Positions 1 to 11,686 of a stretch of 64,000 bases of DNA are shown in pieces. A program made the position numbers and the translations under genes. The notes beneath the pieces were generated by a model. It worked only from the letters and a program-made list of their open reading frames with translations. It had not been told where the DNA came from and made no database searches. Source of the stretch: Cryptomeria japonica (Eukaryota > Streptophyta > Pinopsida > Cupressales > Cupressaceae); NCBI RefSeq assembly GCF_030272615.1, contig NC_081407.1:433774730-433838729 (forward strand), written 5' to 3'. Position 1 is the stretch's first letter, and each line of letters begins with the position of its first letter.

Positions 1-1989
1 TCTTACAATGGTGTTTAGACATTAACCATGTCACTGTAATACCTCCTTGGCATTTCTTTAGAGTCTGATCTCTTATTTTTATAGATAAAAATGACAACAA
101 CGTACTCTTTCTTGGACCAATCTAGACTTAATGACCTTATTATGAGTCTATACTCTTCCAACCAGTAAAATAAAGATTTTACTCAAAACAAAGGAGACAT
201 TTCTTAAAACAATGAAAGCCCTATATAAGCAGTGTTGAACCTTTGGAGAAAAGAGATGAAACCTTAAATGTTCTCCCTAACTATACAAGGATACACTAAA
301 GAAATAAAACAAATACCTCTAAAGGCAGAAGAAGACATAAGATAAGCTTTCTCATATACACTAAATCATGAAAGCGCATCATAAACATATCAAGTCTTTG
401 TAAGTTCTGTGAAAACCCCTACCTCTTTTTTGAAAACTGCTTGACATCTGCTTCTTCTACCGCGTGTGCTATTGTGACAAATCCTTTATGTCGTTACATT
501 AATGAATCCATGAAGCTTGTTGCTCTAACTTTGAGTTGATGTTCCTTAACCCCACTACACCCATGTCTTCTTAATGAGAATGTGTTGTTCCTTCGAGCGA
601 ATAAAGCATTTCCTCTCTAGAAAACTATTTTTTTGTGCTTCTTGTCTGTTGTCCATATGAGATTTTATATTATTTCATGAACAAGTGAGACTTAACTATA
701 CGGATCTGCTCCATATTTGGTGGCCATTATGAAGCATGAAACTAGTTTTTTCAAAATTTGCAAAAAGATAAATCACCATGTTGACCATGGGTAAACTTGG
801 CTTTAAAATGCAATTATCACATATAATGAAAGGTCAAGACATTTAGTTTGTAGAATCTATCTTAATTCTTCTCAAAAGACATGAAACCTCAAAGATATAA
901 TAGTTTATACATAAGACTAAAGATGACAAGAATACCCAAAAAATTCAATATACAATTTAGTCTTAAAAGTCTAAATTGGATTAAAATTATAAGAGAAGGT
1001 TCCCCCTTTGCTTATTACTCTAACTTTCTTAAAACAAAATTATACTTACTAATCCTATTCTAAGCTTGGGTGTTGCGCCATCTTCATTCTCTTTCTTCAA
1101 AATAGATGTTTTATCCTTTTCTCTTTTTTTGGAAAGGATATTATAAATTGAGAGTAACAATAACCAATAAACTTCTAGGTTATTGAGAAACAACCCAAAG
1201 TATACTAGTGAAATATATAAATAACAAGAAACACAGTTTCCATGAAAGCACAAAGTCTTTTGTTGCTTCCTTGGGATGAGAAAATAGCACTGAAGCTGAA
1301 AGTCTTCAACACACACTATAATCCTATCAACCTTTAATCAATAACTTTTGTAGCCAAAATGAACTTTTCCTAAGATAACAAGATAAATCTCAAAGTATTT
1401 ATACTGATATCTACATACAAATTTGTAAACATTCAGTTATGAAAACAAAGTAAATCTCAAAGTCTTGAAATAGTTATCTAAATTCCGAAATATAACACAA
1501 AGTTTAGAAAACAAAATTGGCTCTACTCTTTAACAATACTTTTTCAAAATGCTTTTGCTTAATCAAAACAAGATTCTACAATAAGAATGACGTAAGAACA
1601 CTCTCACCATAGACCACAATGAAGTCATCATAAAGTTTGAATGCCAATGATGTTCTCTTATTTGATCAAGTTTGTAAAATAACAATATGAACTCAAAGTT
1701 TCTCATTTCTCTTCAATTCAACAAAGTTTTAATGCATAAAATTAAAGATATCATTTACAATGAGCACCATCATATTTATAGAGGAGGGACTAAAAAAAAA
1801 ATAGAAGCTAACTAAGACTTATTCAAAAGTATAGTCCTACTTGACTTTGACTTGTACTTTTGTTACGTGTAATTATATATTCTTAAATTAGATGTAAGAT
1901 GTCAAAACAAAACTACAATTTACATATATCAGAATATCAAAATGATCTAAGTGTCTGAGAACACATTTTACTCTTTCTTCAAGAATCCT
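1..1989. other. AT-rich stretch with no recognisable gene
   Basis: I see no coding region with a recognisable domain on either strand. The short ORFs here are compositional. The stretch lies downstream of the minus-strand ORF J and could be its 3' untranslated region or the remains of an old element. I found no matching terminal repeat for it elsewhere in the window. Confidence 0.5.
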
Positions 1990-4729
1990 TCAAACTTATG
2001 AAGAGCACTCTGAATCTTTCAATCATCGGGTCCTTCAATACATTTAGAAATGGTATGGAATCAGATGATTGTATCTTCAATACTTGCATATCCTTTGTTA
2101 TGTTTCTTCAAAATTTATCTTAGATCATCTAGAATAGCTTGAAATTCTATGAGCTTGTCAACGAAATCCAAAGTGAACTCCTTTTCCCCAGTTTCTATAC
2201 AGACAGTCAGATTGAATTCTTAAATAATATTTTCAACTCGAAGCATCTTATTATCATCGTTGAACAACTTACATGGAAACTCTGAGGTCTTGTTTGAGAT
2301 CTTGAGACCTTTGTCTACATACTGTTTTTGTGCCTTCTGCAAATCTTTGATTAGATTTTCAAGGGTGTCCATTTTATATTCCAAGGCCTAGTAATATTCA
2401 ATGTACATTTCCCTTGTAGGAATGACACCATCTTCTACAAATATTTCTATTTCAAAGTCTCCAAGTTTTAATCATGCATCATAGTCTTTCTCCAATTAAT
2501 TCCTTGTGAAAAGGTGTCCAATGTTTGGTCCAATTTTGATTTCATATTGTTCAGACTACTAATTAGCTTTATGGAAGAACACAAAAGATGAGTACCTTGA
2601 GAAAGCATCCTGTAAATCCATTCACCAACAGCTCTTCCTCACGCACCTATATGCGCCACCTGCTTCATTGATTCATCATCAACTAATGCCTCACCAAGTG
2701 TCACAACCTCAGATGATTTAGTGATCTTGATCAATACTTCAGCCACCTTCTCTGCACAATGCTTGTAGTGGTCTTTGATTTCTTTCAGTTGATCATACCT
2801 TTCCACCAAAATGTCCAAAGAAGACTACACATCATCTTTTGCACCATAATGGCTTTGCCTACCAAGATCAATCCTCTTCACTATATAATCTTCTCATTAA
2901 ACTTCATCTCAAGTTTTATCAAGAGGAGGCTTTGCCACTTCTGCATATTTCATTTTATTTTGATCTACTCTAATCCGGGAGAAAGTTTTGGCTTTCTTGA
3001 TCATTTTAGGCTTGGTGGGAAGTAATTGATTGAAATCAAAATCATCTAGAGAAACAACTTGTTTCTTCCTCTTTGTTATAGTAAATCCAACCATGGAGGT
3101 AGACCTAAAGAAACTATCTATTAAGATGTGTCTTGATACCGGAAAACAATGGTGACAATAGCCAAGGCACTAACTTGTACTGCAGGAGGAGTGATACTCG
3201 TCTATGTAGAATCATTGATAATTCTATCCAAGTCAAAGATATTTTCTTGCATGGCAGTTGAGACATCGGATAGACTTGGGAATGATGATGATGTACCAAA
3301 AAAATTCTTGATGCTATCATGACGAAATTCTAGCATAAACTCACTAGGAGTAGAAAAGGGAATTGTTTGTACAAACACATTAGACAAACTAGGAGGGACC
3401 AAAACCATAAGAGTTGAGAGAGAACTCGTAACTATGACCAAGAAAGGTGCAACAGTAGTAGTAGTAATAGGAGTTGACATCATGAGAAGATCTTCTAGTT
3501 TAGTGTCCTCTTTTGTAGCAAGGTTCTCTTTTGATTGTTGATCTAGTTCTTTTTTTGGTTCATCTTTGAGATCAACTTCTAGTTCATCCACATCAATAAG
3601 ATCCTCAAACTCCCTTTTTTCTCATTTCCTTTTCACAAAGATTGATCTGGAACCTTAGGTGAAGAGGATTCATCTATAAATTTTTCCTTATCTTTCCCAA
3701 CAGTGAACTTAATTTTGGGAGTCTTCTTGGTAGCCTTAGGATCTTCTTTGTTTTTAGTCTTTAACTTAGGAGTCCTCCCAATAGGACCTTGAGGATATTC
3801 CTTCTCAGAACTAGTTTTGAAAGGTTCCAATTTGATTCCTTTCTTCTACAACCAAATGTTTGTGTTTGCAAGAATGGGTTGAAATAATTCTCTAATTGAC
3901 TCTTACTCCTTTTTGGACCATTAAATTAGTGGGAGTGGTGAATCAACAACATGATTAATTACATAATAAAGATCCAAAACATCATCTTCTTCTTCCATGG
4001 CATTAGGAATGTTTACTAGATTGAGAGCTCTGAACTAATCAAGGGTAAGTTGACTATGGTCAATCCTCCTAACATCTTCTTCCATTTTGCATTCAACCCA
4101 TTTTTCTTTTAACTTGTGAACATGATGATAGGCTCTTTTCAACCTATCTTTCATTATTTTTTAGTCAAAATCTTCCCTACATTTGAATTTCTTCATTGTA
4201 ACCCATTGCATTTTAGTCTCCATATTCTTGGTTTTGAAGGAGGTATTTATGGTATACCTACCCATAGAGAGTGGAAACTTGAAACTTGACTTATAAGCAT
4301 CTGATTGTTGTGCATGGACAAATATTATTTGTCTGCATAGCTCCATTAGAACAATCTTATCACTAGGTTATCATAGGAGCATGTATGGTTGAACATCATA
4401 GCACCAGACTCAAATGTATGTAAAAGTGGGAAACTGAATCAACACACAACCATTTTTGTTGACCATTTTATATGCCTCATCTGAAAATATTTCTTAACCA
4501 AATCTTTATTGAACAAGCACATGTAAACTGTAAAGTAGTCATCATTAACCCTATTGAAATGATGCTTACTTTCATTCAATGCAAGCTGAGAAAAGTATCT
4601 GTAGACAGGAACTTGTTTGTGATCACCCTCTATAGTCAAGCCCAAAAAATGTCTCATTGAAGCAGCTACATAGACTAGATAAGATGCCATGTAGAACTTC
4701 AAGATTGTGTTAACCTTGGAAAGTTGATC
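1990..4729 (-). pseudogene. 3' part of ORF J, accessory protein of unknown function
   Basis: Minus-strand translation gives a long series of ORF pieces interrupted by stops and frame changes. From high to low coordinates they are a hydrophobic, probably globular part (4729 to about 4161), a Lys/Pro/Glu-rich linker (about 3830-3630), an acidic to Ser/Thr-rich segment (3591-3202) and a helical charged part (about 2900-2600). No family is recognised. The first codons at 4729-4700 continue the frame of the piece at 14898-15571 if element F and one TSD copy are removed. The layout, a globular half followed by a charged tail, resembles the accessory ORFs of elements B, C and D in this window, but I cannot show residue-level homology by eye. 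The lower boundary is approximate. Confidence 0.5.
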
Positions 4730-4814
4730 ATGATAGTCCTAAAAATGACTGTGCAAAAATCTTCATGCCTTAGTCAAAATATTGGTCATTATGGATTAAT
4801 TTTTCCCTCTGTTC

Positions 4815-4835
4815 AGGGTTTAGGGTTTAGGGTTT
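4815..4835 (+). repeat. Three telomere-type AGGGTTT units in the F 5' LTR
   Basis: Three perfect units of the plant telomere heptamer AGGGTTT lie about 85 bases into the LTR. In the 3' LTR the equivalent stretch (about 11770-11793) is degenerate, with one unit changed. Such short telo-box runs are common in plant promoters and need not mark a telomere. Confidence 0.7.
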
Positions 4836-5143
4836 ATGCATTTTGTTTAAGTCTTTTATAAAAAAACCCTAATCTTTTTATATTCCTTCATTACCTTTTT
4901 CCACTTAGACTAAGGGCTAGATTATAGTCGAGGGGGCCATGTTATTTTCCTAGCAATTAATTCTTTTGTCAGTCCCTTATATTTTCCTAAGCTTGCAAGT
5001 AAAATCTCCCTATGGTCAAGTCCCCTTTTAATATTTATGCTAGTACATTAAATTATCCTAAGTCTAAACTTTAATACTTTGTCGATGACTTTATGTTAAC
5101 AAGTGAGTAGATCTAGTGGTCCGGGCAGCCCCGCGGTTGAAAG

Positions 5144-5481
5144 TGCAAAGAAGTTTATGGACCACGGCATCACAAGATGGTGCCACATGTCCTCGGCGAG
5201 GAGGCTAAGCTAGTTGTTTGACTTTTCAAACATTTGATGTTACCGATTCCCAACAGGTAAAGACCAGAATACTAATGGTTCCATCAATTTGCACGTGCTT
5301 CAATAGACGGTGATGTTTTAATCTAGGCAAAAAGGTGCTCGACGTTTAATTTGCAAAGGTTGGCGGGCACTTTGGCCGCAAGGTAAAGTGTGAACAAATC
5401 CAACAGCCCTCATAATCCCGTGAAGGAATATGCAAGAAGGTTATGGACCATGGCATCACAAGATGATGCCATGTGCCCTGG
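5144..5481 (+). repeat. Internal direct duplication in the F 5' LTR
   Basis: A segment of about 50 bases at 5144-5195 recurs, diverged, at 5432-5481. Both contain GCAA(A)GAAG, TTATGGACCA, GGCATCACAAGATG and a TGCC-AT-TG-CC tail. The same pair is present in the 3' LTR at 12098-12148 and 12384-12433, so the duplication predates this insertion. Confidence 0.65.
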
Positions 5482-6968
5482 GCTGACCGAGAAGATTGAC
5501 GGTGGGGCCGCTAACAGTGTTAGGCTAGAAGATGACATGGCGTTGCTACATCACATTTTTTTATGGGTCCACATGTCATGATGGAAGTTCAATGTCAAAT
5601 TGACCATTGGTGATCGTTTGATTCACCAAGCTAGGTAAGATCTACGGCAGAGTTTCAAACCAAATTTAAAAAGGTAATTAAAGGCATTGTTTGTCACTTG
5701 CATGGGAAAGTTAGAACAAACAAAATGCAGGCTTGTCAACATGGAACAGATAGCGACAAGTCGGGACACTTGGATTCTGACTCATTCCTGAGGGGCTAGT
5801 TTGAAGGTTTCTACTGAGTCAAGGTTGATCAGACAAGCAAGGATGATAGTTTCAAAGGCATAAGGGGATTTGGATAACTTCTGAGTTAGAAATCAGAGAT
5901 CACGGACTTCTCTGTAAAATCAAAGGTCACTTGTTGTCAGGGATTTTGAAGAAAAAATTGTACAATCAAGGAAGAATAAGATCATAACATAATCGTTCAT
6001 GTAAGATGAGCCTTGGCAGGAGGCAGTGGATTGATAGTTTTGATGTGATGGTGTCTTGGATTTGATAGGCATGACTTCTAGAGTCCATAGCTGGCGGGGT
6101 GAGTAGAAAGCACCAGAATGATGATATTTTCACATGAATGAGCACCACCAAGTGAAGTGATTTTAATTATAAATGTAATGGGTTGGTATTTTAGTTGGTA
6201 TAAGAGAAAAGAAACATCTTCATTTTCTGAGAGCAGTTTTTCATCAGCAAAGAGGATGATGTTTGACCAGTATCATGCATGGGGTTGTTGTGTGCTCTAT
6301 GATACCAGATGGATGTTCTTTCTCTTGTGTGAGTTTTTTATTGTCAGAGGGGTTGTGAAAGTGTGAAGGATTTTTAGAGGGGGCGTGAAATCCTTTTATT
6401 ATCAGAAAAAGCCACTCATGATACATCCTCTTCTTCTACTCTGCCACTAGCTGGCAAGGGGTTTGAGGAAGGAGCCCACAGGGGAATGAAAGAAGGATTT
6501 GTTTGAGTGGGGAGTGGTAGCCAGTCATCTTTGAGATGGCATGGAAGCTCTGACCCCTTCCCAACATATTATGTTTCCCTATAAGCTCCTCCTTCCACTT
6601 TCCCTAATCCTGGGCATAAATGTCGGAGGTCTTCCTCTAGTTTGGGGGTGACTTTACTTCTTACCAGGATCTAGTTTCCCTTCCTAGAAGGGAAATGCTC
6701 TGTAGGGAAGAACGTAGCATCTCACACTCCATCCGAAGGCATCAGGGTGATAATGGCATGACTCGAGAACTTTTGTTTCTACCAATGTTCAGTTACAAAT
6801 TGTGATTCTATTTTATCATGGGTGCCAGCGTATGGATACTTTTAGGAAGTTTTAAGGAAATGTTTTGTAATAGAATCGCATATGGCCTCTTAGGCTTAAT
6901 TGCTGATATTAAACCTTCTGATGACATGTGTGTGTCTCTTGGCCCGTACCTTGTTTGGTCCCTTGTTT

Positions 6969-6979
6969 CTATAAACGGG
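6969..6979 (+). promoter_or_regulatory. TATA-like box of the F 5' LTR
   Basis: CTATAAACGGG lies about 980 bases before the end of the LTR. The right copy has CTATAAAAGGG at 13919-13929, a good plant TATA box, in identical context. This is the best candidate for the LTR promoter and would make U3 about 2.2 kb long. The left copy carries an A-to-C change within the box. Confidence 0.55.
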
Positions 6980-7951
6980 ATTTCAAGGCCTTGAGATAGG
7001 GTTCCGAATTTTGGTTCCTTTGGGGTTCCTTTTCTAGTTCCAGTAGTGAGTCTAGGTGAAATGAGCAAGTTGTAAAGTCATTTACAAAGCAATGAAAATA
7101 ATTTATTGTCAAGCTTTGTGCAAGTTCTTGAATGAGTTATATGTAAATTTATTTTGTGACAGAAGTAGTAAATTTATTCAATAGAAATATAATTTTGATC
7201 TATTTCTCTCCAATGTATAATTCTATCATATTTCGAATGAATACAATCAAGGTTTTTTTCATTCACTACATTGTTATGATGTATGTAATTTTTCATTTCA
7301 TGCTTCGACCTAAGGGGTTGATTAAATGATTGAGTGGAATTGCAGAGTGGTAGGGCTTATGCAGGGAATTTTGATAAGTAGTTTGGGTTGGGATTGCAGA
7401 TGAGATATATGGTAAGGCAATATTATCTTAGATCATATACTATTAGATAAAATTCTATCATATTTTCTTTTGCATCTTGTAAATTCAGGTACCCAATGGA
7501 GTAAGGCATTGATCATAGCTTGTAACTGTCTTTAAATGTAAGTTTTGTGTTCAAATTCACTGACAAATTGCTATAATTTGTTGAATATCAGAATACCTTT
7601 CATTTCATATCTTTAATTGTGTGTTTTACCCATCTCATGCTCTAATTAGGTTTAGGATCACTAAAAGATTTGCCATCCTTGAGCATTCTCCCTGTTGTTG
7701 AGCCTGCATATGAGATCATCTGCCTTGTTTTAGTGAATCTTTGAGTATGGTGCAGAGATCATAAAATTCAATAAGGGATCACCCTCCTGGGTTATGTAGA
7801 GCCCAAATCATAGAAGGATTTGCAAAATCCTTATCAATTGGTCCAAGTTCTTGAGGATTTTAATAGTTGGAGTTGGCTTCTCCATAGATATTTGAATATT
7901 CAACTTGGTTTTTGCTTCTTGCAATGTAAACTCATTTGGGAACCAACAAAA

Positions 7952-7969
7952 TGGCGACTTTGTTGGGGA
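7952..7969 (+). other. Primer binding site of element F
   Basis: TGGCGACTTTGTTGGGGA starts three bases after the 5' LTR. It has the TGGCG...GGGGA shape of tRNA-primed sites in plant Ty3/gypsy elements. Comparable sites follow the 5' LTRs of elements B and C here. I cannot name the tRNA with certainty. Confidence 0.75.
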
Positions 7970-8750
7970 CATTGCATAGAGTTTTCTATGTCTTTATGTG
8001 ACTTGATGGTTGAGCTATGCTCCCATGTCATAGGACCCAAATATTTTGCCTTGTTAAGTCCATCCCTTGTCAGTTGAGTCAATTCTCATAAATGTTGCAT
8101 GAGAATCTATTGTATTTCATCTTTCAATGCAAGTATGTCTAGATTTGTCCTTATTTTATGATTATTTCAATACCTTACAAGTTGTGAGTGGCGACTCTGA
8201 GATATTTGCACCAATGTGCATTATTTAAAGAAGAAGCAAGAAGAACCAAAGAATTTGCAGTAAAGATGAAGTAGATTTGAGTTCTTATGATGAAGTACCC
8301 TGACAAGTTGAGGAAGGAATCCGTATGATGCCATATGATGGTAAGGATGTGTTGCAGTGTTGGTTTTGGAACAAATTTGACCTGTGAAGAATTTCCAATT
8401 GTTTAAGAATATTTGTCCTTTGCAAAGAGGTGGCAACTCTACAAAAGAACCTAATGAAGAGGTGAAGATAGCTTCAGATCTATCACTGTTGCAAGCCAGA
8501 AGGTTGATTTCTAATCATTATAACACTTCCAGGCATTTTGATTTTCATGAGTCAAATGTGTTTCCAGGAAAATCAATTGTAGAAAATGTTTCCCTATTAA
8601 GTGATTAAAGCACTAAGAAAGGGAATAGTAGTGATTATTTTGCATACTTTTGTGATACAATTTTTAGATTTTGTATTAAGTTGGATGAAGTATGTTTTGA
8701 GATATGCATTGTAATATTTTAAGATTGCGATAAAGGAAAGAAGTAGGGAA

Positions 8751-9509
8751 ATGAGTGAGAAGATTTGTCTTTTGCCTATACATCCCTATAAAATACCAAA
8801 TGTCAATATGAAATACCTCCAGCCTTTGTCAAGTCACAGCAGAGGGTTCTCTATGGAAAGATATAAACCATTAAGTTTTATTGGTATTCAAGGTTTCCCA
8901 AATCTTATTCTTACTAAGGTTAGGGAACATTTACCAGAGTTCAATGGGAAAAGATCAGAATCAACACGTCAACATTTGCAAGTGTTTACTGATTTGATGG
9001 GATATTTTGAGATAAGTCAAGAAGATATTCTCATGAAGTTTTTTGTTCAATATTTGAAGGAGGATGCCAGAGATTGGTTCTCTTATTTTTCAACATGTTC
9101 TATCTCTTCATGGGATGAACTAAAGGCAACCTTAATGGAACAATTTGGTGAAAGAGTTGATTCAGGTTCAGTTATAAAAAGATTTGTGGATATTCAAAAG
9201 AAAGAAGATGAGTTAGTCCCTATTTTCAATCTCATATTTGCAAGAACATTGGATGACATTCCTAGTGGCTATAGGCCAAACGATGCAATGTGTTTAGTTG
9301 TTTACCTAGCTACATTTGATGAGGAAATTATCTATTTGTTGAGAGACAAGGATCCTAAAACCATACATCAAGCTTATAGGATAGCAATGGATATTGAGAA
9401 TAACGAGAAATATGGAATCCCTAAGGGTTATCTATCTGGAAGAATATGTCATCCTAAGATGCTAGATGTCAAAGAAAGGTGTGAATCAAGAAGTAAAGAT
9501 CAATGTTAA
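8751..9509 (+). CDS. Gag-like protein of element F
   Basis: This intact 252-codon ORF starts at an ATG about 780 bases after the primer site. Residues from about 60 to 200 match the retrotransposon gag pattern of plant Ty3/gypsy elements: an FNGK motif, a helical segment, DARDWFSYF (the usual A-WF core), then SSWDELKATLMEQFG and a run ending in IEN. By family knowledge this would form the capsid-like particle. No zinc knuckle follows; an acidic ORF does. It is one of the few element ORFs in the window without an internal stop. Confidence 0.85.
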   Translation: MSEKICLLPIHPYKIPNVNMKYLQPLSSHSRGFSMERYKPLSFIGIQGFPNLILTKVREHLPEFNGKRSESTRQHLQVFTDLMGYFEISQEDILMKFFVQYLKEDARDWFSYFSTCSISSWDELKATLMEQFGERVDSGSVIKRFVDIQKKEDELVPIFNLIFARTLDDIPSGYRPNDAMCLVVYLATFDEEIIYLLRDKDPKTIHQAYRIAMDIENNEKYGIPKGYLSGRICHPKMLDVKERCESRSKDQC

Positions 9510-9545
9510 AGCATTTGTATCCATGCTGATCACACTAACCATGTT

Positions 9546-11338
9546 ATGAATTATGATTCAAACAAAAATATGAGTGAAGAGAACTTGTCCCAGATAGTGG
9601 TTATTCCTCATGTTAGTGAAGAGAAGGTTAGTGAGAAATTATGTGATACAACTGATATAGAGATGGAGATAATTTCAGTTACTACACCATATGAGAGCAA
9701 CACTAGTTGTTCCAACAAGGAGATCCCACAAGAGGTTCATCTGCAGTCTTATGTTTCAAATGAATCCAACAGCGTGTATGAAGAATTGGAAAGTTGTACA
9801 TCTGATGAAGATAATGCTAGTGTGCAAGATTTTGATGACATAGATTCAGTCTCTTAAGAATTAGTTATGTGTGATGATAAGAATTTGAATGATGAGGTGC
9901 TACCATTTTTGGTTGACAATACTTTTGAGCTAGAAAGTTGCATGGTGTGTTCCAATGAAGAAAGTATTTTTTAGCTTGTATCTATGCCACATGAATTTAT
10001 CCAAAATAATGTAAATGAAGAGTTAGTTGAGGTATGTGTGCCTGAAAATAGTATTACAATTAGTTGTGCACCAACTATCCCATATTACAAACAAATCTTC
10101 ATGCAGTGGATCAAATTGATTCTTAGATTTTGAATCAGCGGTTAGCAGCCCTTGTTGATTCCATAATGCATACACAAGCATTAATTAGAGAAAATACAAA
10201 GAGGGTTGCAAATAACGAAGAAGGTAAGTCTCAGCCTGTGCATATGTCACATGATTCTATTCAAAGTGAAAATAAAAAATTAATCAGGGTATGTGTCCCT
10301 AAAAATAATGTTTTCAATAGTTGCATACCAATTGTTCCATTACAAACATTTGTGCATGAAGAGACTCAGAAGTTTATGAATAATAAAGAGATTACATCAG
10401 ATAAATATATGGATCATCCATATAGTGAGTTTATTTTATGTGAATATTCTACTTCATGTGAAGAATTTGAAAGTGAAAAGGATGAAACAGGGTGTGATGA
10501 AACCTGTTATCCTGATATTTTTGAGTATTTATTTAAATCTGATTTGGAAACATTTGTAACTAGTGAATATGAGGGTGATTTTTCTTTTGATGTTACAAGT
10601 GTTGACATTGAATATGAGAGTGTGTAGTTCATTGATATTGTCCAAGGTTGTGAAGTGGATGAAGAAGATTGTTTCCTTATTGCTCCACATGACACATTGA
10701 AATCAGATTTGGAATCTTTTGTTGTGAATGAGGATAGTTTTGTTGAGAAGGTGAATGATTATTTTTCATCATACAGTGATCCGAGTGTACAAAATGTTGA
10801 TCAAGAATCAGTGACTATGTCAATGAGAAACAAAAGTGAATTAGAATGGTCTTCAAATGTTGATTGTTCAGATATGGATATTTGTAAACCAGTTACTATG
10901 TTGGATGGACCAACATATGAGAGCACTTCCTTTGACATCTATAATGAATTTGTATTGTGTTTTCATGAGTGCTTCAATGATGAATATGTTATGGAGGTGC
11001 AAACAAATGAAGAGACCATTTTTCATGATACTAGTTGCAGAACAGAGTATGAAGTGTTTTACTTCCCTTTTCAGATTGATGGGGCTATCATAAAACTTGA
11101 TGAATGTTGTTTTTGACATGTTTTTATTTCAGACATTGAGCATGGGTATTGTTTGTTTCAAGCAATGTCTGGTGATAAAATTCAAATTAGTGAAAACTAT
11201 GCTGAGATAAAGAGTTTTTATGACATGTTGAAGGATGAAGAGCTTGTTGATCATGAACAGGTATATGTCAGTGATACTCCTAGATTGTTCATGATGCAAT
11301 GTGATCACAACTCCATATTTGACCGAGGAAAGCACTGA
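9546..11338 (+). pseudogene. Acidic, Cys/Ser-rich ORF downstream of gag in element F
   Basis: After the gag stop, translation continues in the gag frame (9546-9857) and then in another frame (10130-10627, 10655-11116, 11153-11338) with only a few stops between. The product is strikingly rich in Glu, Asp, Ser, Tyr and Phe with scattered Cys, and similar phrases recur, such as CEEFESEKDE, DLETFVTSEYEGDFS and DLESFVVNEDSF. It shows no protease, zinc-knuckle or RT motif. It may be the C-terminal part of a longer gag polyprotein, now broken by stops and a frameshift. Function unknown. Confidence 0.6.
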
Positions 11339-11686
11339 CTGATCTTTTCAGATGGCCTCGGGCCATCACATGTGGTTTGACCTTCAGGCCACAAGTAGCT
11401 TGGGGTAGAGTAATCATGTTTGACTCTATGCCCAATGGAGTAGTTATCTTTTTCTTCTTGTATTGTCTGTTCATGGATAATTTTTGAAGCTCTACTTTTC
11501 TTAAAGTAGTTATTTTTCCATGAGAATTAGTTTAAGTCTTGTACGTAATAGTGTAGTTTCCTTTCTATTTGAGTTGCCATGTCCAAGTGACTTCCTTTTC
11601 GTATGCTCTACAAAATGGTCTGCTTCACCAAATATTCTGGATTCTCGCTTCATTCCAGTGAAATGAACGTCCCCAACTAGAGCCAC
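11339..11686 (+). other. 3' untranslated stretch of element F
   Basis: This is non-coding sequence between the acidic ORF and the 3' LTR. I do not see a convincing polypurine tract directly before the LTR (the last bases are AGAGCCAC). That is unusual and may reflect decay. Confidence 0.5.

Larger units (their letters stand above)
4731..7948 (+). repeat. 5' LTR of element F
   Basis: It aligns along its whole length with 11687-14896 in direct orientation. It starts with TG and ends with CA and is followed by the primer site. At about 3218 bp it is very long for a plant LTR. It contains a telomere-like triplet near its start, a short internal duplication and a TATA-like box at about two thirds of its length. 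The small ORFs inside it also occur in altered form in the right copy and are not convincing genes. Confidence 0.9.

Noticed and set aside
4815-4835. Telomere-type repeats considered as a chromosome-end remnant.
   Set aside because: There are only three units, inside an LTR, with a degenerate counterpart in the other LTR.
7820-8077. An 85-codon ORF crossing the end of F's 5' LTR.
   Set aside because: It spans the LTR end and primer site and is not open in the 3' LTR. It is chance.
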